From Emticicia aquatilis (GTDB lineage: Bacteria > Bacteroidota > Bacteroidia > Cytophagales > Spirosomataceae), in the NCBI RefSeq assembly GCF_014644295.1, contig NZ_BMKK01000006.1, positions 62,001 to 126,000 of the forward strand: a stretch of DNA of 64,000 bases, in the 5' to 3' direction. The notes beneath the pieces are model-generated. The model saw nothing but the letters and a program-made list of their open reading frames with translations. It made no database searches and had not been told where the DNA came from. A program made the position numbers and the translations under genes. Every line of letters begins with the position of its first letter. Position 1 is the stretch's first letter. Positions 46,812-54,539 of the stretch are shown here, piece by piece.

Positions 46812-47846
46812 TTACTTAATTATCAATTTATAGTTTTTCTTTCTAAGTATTCCAAAAATGATACCAAATATTCCTCCTAAAAAAGTAGCTATCAAAACAA
46901 CTATTGTTCTTTTTGGCTCACTTCTTTTATTTGGAACAACTGGTGGCTCTAAAACTTTCAATACAGGTGTTTCTTGCTGTAATTTCAACTTAGCCTCCTC
47001 ATACTTTTGTAATAAAGTATTATAAAAAGTTGATGAAATCTTGTATTCTGACTCTATGCGTTCTCTTTGTAAGTCAGCAGCTTGTAATTTCATCATTGAA
47101 AGCTGATATTGGTCACTATACTGTGCTTTTTTAGCTTGATTTGTATAATATTTACCTTTAGCGGCATCTAACCTTTCTGCTAAAAAGTTTAAATCTCGTT
47201 TTGCTTTTTCTGTACGATAATTAGTTATGTAATTCGTCAAAAAATTCATACTATAATCAGTAATAATTGTAGCAACAACTGGGTCCGGTAGTTTTACTGT
47301 TACAGTAATAAGTCCAGTCTTTTTATCAATGACAGCACCAATGCGTTCTCTTAAGTCTTTTAAATCCTTTTCAGTCTGATAACTTACAGCAATATATTGA
47401 TTACTCGTTGGGAATTTAATTTTGGTATTTTTCTCTTCAATCTTATTATCTAAAACAAAGGTATCGTAAAACTGACTAAATGTCATTTCCTTATTATCCT
47501 TAGTTTTAACCTTAATTTTAAGCAAATCTAAAAAAAATGGAGTACTTTTTAAAACATCAGGGTACAAATCAGGACGTATTGCATCTGAACCACCTCCACC
47601 TGCACTACTAACATCAATGCCAGCTAAACTTGCTAAACCTGCAAACTGCCCTAAACCTCCAGCTTTAGATTGGTACTCTGGTAATATTTTTCCTGTCGAG
47701 ATAAACTCCTCGCGTGCTGTTAAGGCATAATAAATCCCAGCAAAGGCAAACAATAAAGTTATTAGAATTATCCAAATCTTCTCTTTCCAAATTATTTTAA
47801 AAAGAGCATTAAAGTCAATACTAACAATATCTTTTTCTTCTTCCAT
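46812..47846 (-). CDS. Wzz-like chain-length/export co-polymerase
   Basis: A 344-residue inner-membrane protein with the Wzz topology. A membrane segment lies at about residues 24-44, followed by a large periplasmic domain with coiled-coil helices (about 210-290), a Pro-rich stretch PVLKVLEPPVVPNKRSEP, and a second membrane segment at about 312-332. The Wzz domain sets chain length in polysaccharide synthesis and contacts the Wza export pore. No tyrosine kinase domain is attached, so phosphorylation control, if any, comes from elsewhere. It follows the Wza-like gene by 17 bases. Confidence 0.85.
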   Translation of the reverse strand: MEEEKDIVSIDFNALFKIIWKEKIWIILITLLFAFAGIYYALTAREEFISTGKILPEYQSKAGGLGQFAGLASLAGIDVSSAGGGGSDAIRPDLYPDVLKSTPFFLDLLKIKVKTKDNKEMTFSQFYDTFVLDNKIEEKNTKIKFPTSNQYIAVSYQTEKDLKDLRERIGAVIDKKTGLITVTVKLPDPVVATIITDYSMNFLTNYITNYRTEKAKRDLNFLAERLDAAKGKYYTNQAKKAQYSDQYQLSMMKLQAADLQRERIESEYKISSTFYNTLLQKYEEAKLKLQQETPVLKVLEPPVVPNKRSEPKRTIVVLIATFLGGIFGIIFGILRKKNYKLIIK

Positions 47847-47863
47847 AATCCGCTTTATATAGA

Positions 47864-50200
47864 TTAAAATGTTCTAATAACTGTTACTAAAATAGTCGCT
47901 ATTGAAACCATAGCAGAACTGATTGCTATACGCTCAGCAGGTGTCCATTTATACCTTTTTCTGACTGGAACAATAATCTCTGAACCATTCTCAATTTTAG
48001 GAAATGCTCTAACACCTAAAAAACTTCTTGTTCGGTCAAGTCTTCCATTTCCGTATTTTACATAAGTCTTTTTTACAAATGCACTATCTGTTGTCCCACC
48101 AGCTAAATCTAAATATTTTTTCAATTTTAAACCAGATGAATAAGGAACCGTTGTTGGGTTGTATACTTGTCCATTTACAGTAACCGTCTCTTTCTTACGA
48201 GGAATTTCTAAGGCATCTCCTGTGTTTAGAACTAAGTTATTTACATCATTTCTATCCTGTAATACCTTAATAATATCAACACCAATTACCTTTCCTGCTC
48301 TTGTAAACTTTGCACTACCTAAATCTGCTTCACTTTTTAACCCACCTGATTTGAGTATTAAATCTGAAATTTTTTCTGTTTTATCTTTTAAAGCATAAGG
48401 GCCAGGATAGAAAACCTCTCCTGTTATAGTAACGTTCTTTTGCTCTTCATAACGAGGTAAAACTCTTATATATACTCTATCGAAAGGTTTTAATAATAGT
48501 TTTTTACTTTCAGCTCCTATTAAATTTCTATCTACATCTATTGTTTCAATTTTGATTGATTGTTCTTTAGAAACACCTATTGTATCTGCTTTAATTCTTC
48601 GAGCAATTTCAATTTTTGACGCAGATGCTCCATCAGTAAAACCACCAGCCATTGTTACTAAATCTGAAACTGTCATATTATCAGCAAACTCATAAGTTCC
48701 AGCTTTATTGATAGCTCCACTTATTGAAACAGTCAAACGCTCTCTTAAATCCTTATATGACTTAATAAACAATGTGTCTTTTAATTTCAAACGAATATCT
48801 TCGGACTCACTATTCAAGATTTTGGATAAATTGAGTGGTATAATCTCTGGTTCAAGGTTTTCTCTCTCTCGTTTTAATAAAATTCTTTCCTTAAAAGCAT
48901 CTTGCTTCAAACCTTCTGCACGAGCAATTAATTGTTTTACGGTTATATCTTTTTCTAATTCATAACTTCCTTCTCTATAAACGGCTCCTTTGATTGTGAC
49001 AATATTTTCAAAACGATTCAATATTTTACCAATCGTATAAATATCTCCTTTTTGAGGAGTAAAGTTAGCTATCTCATTCTGGTCGATACTAATAATACGC
49101 TTTTCAGTGGGTGTTGCTCTTTCTAAAGAAATTGTTTTTGAGTAGGCTAATTCTTTAAAACCACCAGCAAAAGCCAAGACATCTTTCAACGTTTCATCTC
49201 TTTTCACCTCAAAAATTTTAGGATTTCTTACTTCTCCGATAAGTGATACACGGGTATCAACATAAGGAATACGAATAATATCTTGGTCTTGGAGAATGAT
49301 ATTATCCTTTTGGTCGCCATGTAATAAGAAATCGTAAACATCTAATGTTCTAATAACTTTTCCATTACGAAACACTTCTATATTTCTTAGTGAACCAATT
49401 TCAGATGGTCCACCACAAGCATAAAGAACATTAAATACATTTGCGAGCGACGGGACAGTAAATGTTCCTGGTTGAAGAGCCTCTCCGATAACCGTTACGG
49501 AAATACTTCTAATATTTCCCAAAGTTATATCTGCGTATAATCCTCCGCCTGAACTATTTAGGCCAGCAAATCGACTTTTCAATCTATTTATTATTCTTTC
49601 ACGAGCCTGCTCAATTGTTAATCCACTCACATAAATAGGACTAAGAATATCTAACTGGACAGTTCCCTCAGGAGAAACCTTTGTTTTGTAAGTTTGTACA
49701 GCAAAGCCTGTAATTGAAATATTTAATTCATCCCCAGTTCCTAAGATATAATTTTTGGGTGTTGGGATACGTAAATTAGGTTCAAAAACAATCTTTTTAT
49801 TATTAAACAAATTAAGTCCATAATACTTTTCTCTTCTTATGGCCGTACTATCTTCTTTAATTTGTTGTCTTACACTTTTAGTAGAAGTCGTATCGTTTAA
49901 TCTTCTTTCAGTATCAGTGGTATTTGTATTAACTGGGGCCTTTTTATCAGCTTGAAGTTTGGTCATTCTTTCTTTGAACTTAGAAATATCAGCTGAGCCA
50001 AAACCTTTAGCCGCTGCTGCTGCCATTAGTTGTTCTTCTGTCATTCCGCTCTCTTGAGCTTGTTTCATGAACTGCTGAATTTGGTCATCTGATAGTTCGT
50101 CGACACTTTGTGCAAAAGCAGTAGAAATACCTAAAAGGCTAATAAAAACAAAAAGTGAAAGTTTACTTATCGAAAGAATGAGTTGTTTTTTTAGATTCAT
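47864..50200 (-). CDS. Wza-like polysaccharide export protein with SLBB repeats
   Basis: A 778-residue outer-membrane export protein. A signal peptide covers about residues 1-30; a Gln/Met/Ala-rich helix follows. A polysaccharide-export domain starts at about residue 150 (YILGTGDELNISITG). Then six SLBB-type segments follow, each with a GEVxxPGxY-like core, for example VIGEALQPGTFTVPS, LIGEVRNPKIFEV and ITGEVFYPGPYAL. The C-terminal hydrophobic helix would span the outer membrane. It lacks an obvious lipoprotein Cys. It heads the operon that also encodes the Wzz-like protein, RfbA and the dehydrogenase. Confidence 0.9.
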   Translation of the reverse strand: MNLKKQLILSISKLSLFVFISLLGISTAFAQSVDELSDDQIQQFMKQAQESGMTEEQLMAAAAAKGFGSADISKFKERMTKLQADKKAPVNTNTTDTERRLNDTTSTKSVRQQIKEDSTAIRREKYYGLNLFNNKKIVFEPNLRIPTPKNYILGTGDELNISITGFAVQTYKTKVSPEGTVQLDILSPIYVSGLTIEQARERIINRLKSRFAGLNSSGGGLYADITLGNIRSISVTVIGEALQPGTFTVPSLANVFNVLYACGGPSEIGSLRNIEVFRNGKVIRTLDVYDFLLHGDQKDNIILQDQDIIRIPYVDTRVSLIGEVRNPKIFEVKRDETLKDVLAFAGGFKELAYSKTISLERATPTEKRIISIDQNEIANFTPQKGDIYTIGKILNRFENIVTIKGAVYREGSYELEKDITVKQLIARAEGLKQDAFKERILLKRERENLEPEIIPLNLSKILNSESEDIRLKLKDTLFIKSYKDLRERLTVSISGAINKAGTYEFADNMTVSDLVTMAGGFTDGASASKIEIARRIKADTIGVSKEQSIKIETIDVDRNLIGAESKKLLLKPFDRVYIRVLPRYEEQKNVTITGEVFYPGPYALKDKTEKISDLILKSGGLKSEADLGSAKFTRAGKVIGVDIIKVLQDRNDVNNLVLNTGDALEIPRKKETVTVNGQVYNPTTVPYSSGLKLKKYLDLAGGTTDSAFVKKTYVKYGNGRLDRTRSFLGVRAFPKIENGSEIIVPVRKRYKWTPAERIAISSAMVSIATILVTVIRTF

Positions 50201-50240
50201 TTTGTAGCTGCCTATGAATAAAAGGGCGTTAATTAAAACA

Positions 50241-50274
50241 CAAAACTAAGTATTATATAGCAAAATTAATCAAA
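50241..50274 (-). promoter_or_regulatory. Promoter for the export operon
   Basis: On the minus strand TTTG (50274-50271), a 22-base spacer and TAGTTTTG (50248-50241) match the Bacteroidota consensus. Transcription would start near 50234, about 34 bases before the Wza-like ATG. A second TAATTTTG (50268-50261) lacks a -33 partner. Confidence 0.55.
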
Positions 50275-50346
50275 TAAATTTTGTTTATTTATTTTTTGGT
50301 AGATAGAAATACTCTCATAATCTTTCAAATTCCTAATTTTTCATAA

Positions 50347-50386
50347 TAAAAAAGGATAGGTTTCACGACGAAAACCTACCCTTTTC
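50347..50386 (-). terminator. Terminator after superoxide dismutase
   Basis: On the minus strand AAAAGGGTAGGTTTT pairs with AAACCTATCCTTTT (one mismatch) and is followed by TTTATTATG. It lies 20 bases after the stop codon at 50406. Confidence 0.8.
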
Positions 50387-50405
50387 ATTTATAACTTCTA
50401 TTTTC

Positions 50406-51032
50406 TTATGAGTTTGGAATTACTCTTTTCGCATTTGAATAACGTTTTTGTACTTCTTCCCAATTAACAACATTCCAGAATGAATCTATGTAATCTGGGC
50501 GTTTGTTTTGGAATTTCAAATAATATGCGTGTTCCCAAACATCTAAACCTAAAACAGGAATACCTTTTTTCTCGGCTACATCCATCAAAGGATTATCTTG
50601 ATTTGGAGTTGATGTGATGAAAAGCTTCTCTTGATCATCAACACAAAGCCATGCCCAACCTGAACCAAAACGGCCGATAGCTGCTTTTTTGAATTCTTCT
50701 TTGAAATTAGCCAACGAACCCCAAGTTTCGTCGATAGCAGCACCCAATGTGCTTGAAGGCTCGCCTCCACCATTTGGTGAAAGAATATTCCAGAATAAAT
50801 CGTGGTTGAAATGTCCGCCACCATTGTTACGAACTGGTGCTGGATATTTACTAATATTTGCTAATAACTCTTTCAATGAAAGGCTTTCCATTTCTGTACC
50901 AGCAATTGCATTGTTGAGGTTTGTTACATAAGCTTGATGATGACGGTCATGGTGAATTTCCATGGTTGCTTTGTCGAAGTGTGGCTCTAAAGCGTCACTT
51001 GCATACGGTAGGGGTTCGAGTGTATATGCCAT
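50406..51032 (-). CDS. sodA: Superoxide dismutase (Mn-type pattern)
   Basis: A 208-residue Fe/Mn superoxide dismutase that breaks down superoxide in the cytoplasm. The metal ligands are His27 (MEIHHDRHH), His77 ([10 protein letters not shown]), Asp164 and His168 (LDVWEHAYY). Gly-Gly before His74 and Gln145 in NQDNP fit Mn-dependent or dual-metal enzymes better than iron enzymes, though metal use cannot be proved from sequence. No signal peptide. It has its own terminator. Confidence 0.94.
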   Translation of the reverse strand: MAYTLEPLPYASDALEPHFDKATMEIHHDRHHQAYVTNLNNAIAGTEMESLSLKELLANISKYPAPVRNNGGGHFNHDLFWNILSPNGGGEPSSTLGAAIDETWGSLANFKEEFKKAAIGRFGSGWAWLCVDDQEKLFITSTPNQDNPLMDVAEKKGIPVLGLDVWEHAYYLKFQNKRPDYIDSFWNVVNWEEVQKRYSNAKRVIPNS

Positions 51033-51158
51033 TTTTGAAACAAAATTTAAAATATTAGATGATAATTTTATGCTACGCTATTTGTAAGCAGATGATTGAA
51101 AATAAACGACATCTGTATTTGTGCAAACCTTTACTAACAAATACTTTATACCACTGTG

Positions 51159-51184
51159 GACTGTCGGCTATTGACTATGGACTA
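51159..51184. repeat. Dispersed repeat copy (second of the GACTGTCG family)
   Basis: Reads GACTGTCGGCTATTGACTAT and is the reverse-strand match of 36866-36890. It lies in the 189-base gap between the tadA stop and the superoxide dismutase start. Confidence 0.6.
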
Positions 51185-51221
51185 CTTATCAACACTAAAC
51201 CGTAAACGCTAACTTTCAATT

Positions 51222-51677
51222 TTATGTTCGCAAACCTTTGAAAAAATTCTTTAGAAGCATTTCACAATCGGTTTCTAAAATACCTTTTACAACACTTGTT
51301 TTGGGGTGAAGTATCGGCGGACTTACTCGACTAAAACCTCTTTTGGTATCGGATGCTCCGAAAACTATGCGGTCAATCTGCGACCAATGTAATGCTCCTG
51401 CACACATCACGCATGGCTCAAGGGTTACGTAAAGTGTACAATCTTTCAAATATTTCGCTCCCAAAAATTGAGTTGCGGCCGTAATGGCTATGATTTCGGC
51501 ATGGGCAGTTACATCATTTAGCTGTTCGGTTTGGTTACTTCCTTTACCTATAATTTTACTTCCACCAGCCACTACTACTGCCCCAACTGGTATTTCGCCA
51601 GCTTCGCCGGCTTGAATGGCCAAGTCGAGGGCTTTTGCCATGAAGTATTCATGCGAATATAAAGGATAGTTTTTCAC
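51222..51677 (-). CDS. tadA: tRNA-specific adenosine deaminase
   Basis: A zinc-dependent deaminase that changes the wobble adenosine of tRNA to inosine. Zinc and catalytic residues are in TAHAEIIAI and EPCVMCAGALHWSQI. The C-terminus FFKGLR is typical. A GTG at 51677 gives 151 residues and fits family length; another GTG at 51680 and an ATG at 51641 (loses the conserved HEYF) are alternatives. The frame stays open to 51887, but the extra 70 residues run through a simple repeat and the rpsA promoter and have no family similarity, so they are not counted. Confidence 0.9.
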   Translation of the reverse strand: MKNYPLYSHEYFMAKALDLAIQAGEAGEIPVGAVVVAGGSKIIGKGSNQTEQLNDVTAHAEIIAITAATQFLGAKYLKDCTLYVTLEPCVMCAGALHWSQIDRIVFGASDTKRGFSRVSPPILHPKTSVVKGILETDCEMLLKNFFKGLRT

Positions 51678-51715
51678 CACAATTTTTGCTTTTTCCGCAA
51701 AGATAGCTGTGATGC

Positions 51716-51740
51716 GAGATATGAGATATGAAATATGAGA
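51716..51740. repeat. Short simple repeat (GAGATATGA/AATATGA units)
   Basis: Three degenerate tandem units of about 8 bases upstream of tadA. They contribute only to the spurious extension of the tadA reading frame. Confidence 0.5.
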
Positions 51741-51811
51741 AAAAACTACATTCAATCTATATTTTTCGTTGAAAATCAGCTTTTTAAGTAAAAATATTCG
51801 ACTTGAAAAGG

Positions 51812-51840
51812 TTGTTTTTACAGAAATTTTAGTAATTTTG
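51812..51840 (+). promoter_or_regulatory. Promoter for rpsA
   Basis: TTG (51812-51814), an 18-base spacer and TAATTTTG (51833-51840) match the Bacteroidota consensus. Transcription would start near 51847, giving a leader of about 88 bases. The leader begins with a small hairpin TCCTTT/AAAGGA (51844-51859). Confidence 0.65.
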
Positions 51841-51934
51841 CACTCCTTTTTGCAAAGGAATACTTTATTTTTAACAATTTTCAACACGGGCAGCTCGACG
51901 GGTTGATGTATAAAGAGCTAAAAATCAACATATT

Positions 51935-53767
51935 ATGGCAGCACAAATTGCAGATTTCGACTGGGATAAGGTCACCAAAAGAGGTATTGGCGGAGGCTAC
52001 TCAGCCGACGAAAAAGCAAAATTAGAAGCACTCTACTCAGAGACGCTTGCTAATGTAACAGAAAAAGATGTAGTAATGGCAACGGTAGTGGGTATCACTG
52101 ACCGTGAAGTATTGCTTAACATCGGTTTTAAATCAGACGGTTTAGTTTCGACTTCTGAATTCCGTGACCTTCCTAACCTTGCAGTAGGTGATACAGTGGA
52201 AGTTTTCATCGAAAAACAAGAAGATGCAATGGGCCAATTGGTTATCTCTCGCAAAAAAGCAAGAGTATTGACTGCTTGGAGCAACATCGAAAAATCATTT
52301 ACTGAAGATGCAATTATCGACGCTTTAGTAAAACGCCGTACAAAAGGTGGTTTGATTGTAGATATTTATGGAATTGAGGCATTCTTGCCAGGTTCACAAA
52401 TTGACGTGAAACCAATTCGTGACTTTGATATTTTCGTTGGTAAGAAAATGGAAGTTAAGGTTGTGAAAATCAACCATACTAACGATAACGTAGTAGTTTC
52501 ACACAAAATTCTTATCGAGAAAGACCTCGAAACTCAACGTCAGGTTATCCTTACTAACCTTGAGAAAGGACAAGTATTGGAAGGTGTGGTTAAAAACATC
52601 ACTAACTTCGGGGTATTCATTGACCTTGGTGGCGTAGATGGTTTATTGCACATCACTGATATTTCTTGGGGCCGTATCAACCACCCGAACGAATTATTGA
52701 AACTTGACCAACGTATCAAAGTTGTAGTTTTAGACTTTGACGAAGACAAGAAACGTATTTCGCTCGGTATGAAGCAATTGGAGTCTCATCCTTGGGATTC
52801 TTTGGCTGCTGAACTATCAATCGGTTCAAGAGTTAAAGGAAAAATCGTAAACATCGCTGATTACGGTGCTTTCTTAGAATTGAAACCAGGTGTTGAAGGT
52901 TTAATCCACGTTTCAGAAATGTCATGGTCACAACACTTACGTAACCCATCTGATTTCTTGAAAATCGGTGACGAAATCGAAGCTGTTGTATTGACTCTTG
53001 ACCGTGACGAGCGTAAAATGTCATTGGGTATCAAGCAATTGACAGAAGACCCTTGGACTAAACAAGACCTTATCAACAAGTATGCAGTGAACACAAAACA
53101 CACTGGTACTGTACGTAACATGACTAACTTCGGTATTTTCTTAGAATTAGAAGAAGGTATTGATGGTTTAGTTCACGTATCTGACTTGTCTTGGACTAAG
53201 AAAATCAAACACCCATCTGACTTCGTGAAAGTTGGTGATGCTCTTGAAGTAATGGTATTAGAATTAGATGGCGAAAACCGTCGTTTAGCTCTTAGCCACA
53301 AACACTTAGAAGAAAATCCATGGGATACATTTGAGCATATCTTCACAGTAGGTTCAGACCAAGAATGTACAATTATCTCTAAAAATGACAAACAAGCAAC
53401 ACTTGAGCTTCCATACGGAATCGAAGGATACGCTTTGTTGAAGCATTTAGCTAAAGCTGACGGAACAGTAGCTGAAGTTGGTGAGAAATTAACATTCCAA
53501 GTGTTGGAATTCCACAAAGAAGAGAAGAAAATCATGCTTTCTCACTCTAAAACCTGGGAAGCTCCAAAAGAAGAAGCTCCAAAAGAAGCTAAGAAAAAAG
53601 GTGGAAAAGAAGTAGCAACATCTGCTCCTGAAGAGAAATCAACTCTTGGCGACCTTTCAGCTCTTTCTGCATTGAAAGATGCAATGGTAGAAGGCGAGAA
53701 AAAGAAACTTTCTAAGAAAAAAGATGCAGCAGCAGCAGAATCAACAGATGCTGAGGCAGAAGCTTAA
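51935..53767 (+). CDS. rpsA: 30S ribosomal protein S1
   Basis: A 610-residue RNA-binding protein. Six S1-type domains can be seen, starting near residues 45, 125, 210, 295, 380 and 465. Domains 3 to 5 are the most canonical (GVVKNITNFGVFIDLGGVDG, GKIVNIADYGAFLELKPGVEG, GTVRNMTNFGIFLELEEGIDG), while the first, second and sixth are divergent. The last 80 residues are a Lys/Glu/Ala-rich tail typical of Bacteroidota. In this phylum S1 matters for initiation because Shine-Dalgarno sequences are rare. It is a single-gene unit with promoter and terminator. Confidence 0.97.
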   Translation: MAAQIADFDWDKVTKRGIGGGYSADEKAKLEALYSETLANVTEKDVVMATVVGITDREVLLNIGFKSDGLVSTSEFRDLPNLAVGDTVEVFIEKQEDAMGQLVISRKKARVLTAWSNIEKSFTEDAIIDALVKRRTKGGLIVDIYGIEAFLPGSQIDVKPIRDFDIFVGKKMEVKVVKINHTNDNVVVSHKILIEKDLETQRQVILTNLEKGQVLEGVVKNITNFGVFIDLGGVDGLLHITDISWGRINHPNELLKLDQRIKVVVLDFDEDKKRISLGMKQLESHPWDSLAAELSIGSRVKGKIVNIADYGAFLELKPGVEGLIHVSEMSWSQHLRNPSDFLKIGDEIEAVVLTLDRDERKMSLGIKQLTEDPWTKQDLINKYAVNTKHTGTVRNMTNFGIFLELEEGIDGLVHVSDLSWTKKIKHPSDFVKVGDALEVMVLELDGENRRLALSHKHLEENPWDTFEHIFTVGSDQECTIISKNDKQATLELPYGIEGYALLKHLAKADGTVAEVGEKLTFQVLEFHKEEKKIMLSHSKTWEAPKEEAPKEAKKKGGKEVATSAPEEKSTLGDLSALSALKDAMVEGEKKKLSKKKDAAAAESTDAEAEA

Positions 53768-53788
53768 TTAGTTTCTAAGCAATATAAC

Positions 53789-53820
53789 AAAAAAGGCTTC
53801 TCGTAAGGGAAGCCTTTTTT
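53789..53820 (+). terminator. Terminator after rpsA
   Basis: A perfect 12-bp stem AAAAAAGGCTTC/GAAGCCTTTTTT with an 8-base loop. The A-rich upstream arm lets it act in both directions, so it can also end the convergent Uma2-family gene. Confidence 0.9.
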
Positions 53821-53853
53821 GTTTACTCCAGTTTTATATAAAATGTTATTTTT

Positions 53854-54462
53854 CTACTGCTCTACACCTTCATCAGCTAAAAATTTACCGATATTAAAAT
53901 ATTCCCCATCAAGCAACTCTATTTCTTGATTCCAATTTTTGGTTAACCAGTCTTGGTCTTTGGTAGCTACCATTACTTTCTGATGTTTAGTGAATATCCA
54001 CAATATCTTTTCCACACCAAAATCAAGTAATTTATGGGTTTTAGTAAAAACATAGCCAAAGTCTTTTTCATCAGATAAATCTATACGAATATCTATCTCA
54101 ATGGCAATTTTTGGTGCAACTTCTACGTAATGGCGGAACGCCGCCCGTGTATTAATTTTATTGGGAGAAAGAGTCTGTTTATCATAGATGTATATATCAC
54201 CCGAAAGATTATTATTTTTATCAAGATGTGTGCCGACTCCAACCAAGAAATAATACTCTTTTGCTTTAGTAAGGTAAAGAGATTCTAATAAATATTGAGC
54301 AATAAATAACTGCAATCCGCTTACATACACAATTTCTTCAATGGTTCGTTTCTTTGCTAAAACATCTTTATAACCCATGTAATAAAATGACTTCCCATCA
54401 ATTACTTCATAAATTAGACTATCCGAAATTACATTTTGTTGGTTTGGTCTATTTTCAGCCAT
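53854..54462 (-). CDS. Uma2-family (DUF820) PD-(D/E)XK-like protein
   Basis: A 202-residue protein with the Uma2 pattern: a helical start, GDIYIYDKQTLSP (first acidic ligand region), then the core VAPKIAIEIDIRIDLSD with the E-x-D pair, and a strand-rich end (VEKILWIFTKHQKVMVAT). The fold is that of restriction-endonuclease-like nucleases; the biological role of the family is unknown. The usual Lys of the active site is not obvious. It is a single gene, convergent with rpsA. Confidence 0.72.
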   Translation of the reverse strand: MAENRPNQQNVISDSLIYEVIDGKSFYYMGYKDVLAKKRTIEEIVYVSGLQLFIAQYLLESLYLTKAKEYYFLVGVGTHLDKNNNLSGDIYIYDKQTLSPNKINTRAAFRHYVEVAPKIAIEIDIRIDLSDEKDFGYVFTKTHKLLDFGVEKILWIFTKHQKVMVATKDQDWLTKNWNQEIELLDGEYFNIGKFLADEGVEQ

Positions 54463-54516
54463 AATTTAAAAAGTAGTTACATTAAGTTATCAATTTATAT
54501 CTTTTTTCTACAATTT

Positions 54517-54539
54517 GACAAGTTAGAAACTTGTCTTAC
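54517..54539. repeat. Dispersed palindromic repeat (ACAAGTTrGAAACTTGT family)
   Basis: ACAAGTTAGAAACTTGTCTT, an imperfect palindrome with a second copy at 61929-61950 (ACAAGTTGGAAACTTGTTTT). Both lie just after the 3' ends of minus-strand genes. Confidence 0.6.

Noticed and set aside
51678-51887. 70-residue N-terminal extension of TadA
   Set aside because: It covers a simple repeat and the divergent rpsA promoter and has no similarity to the family.
53173-53535. 120-codon minus-strand frame inside rpsA
   Set aside because: It is antisense to conserved S1 domains and shows no motif.
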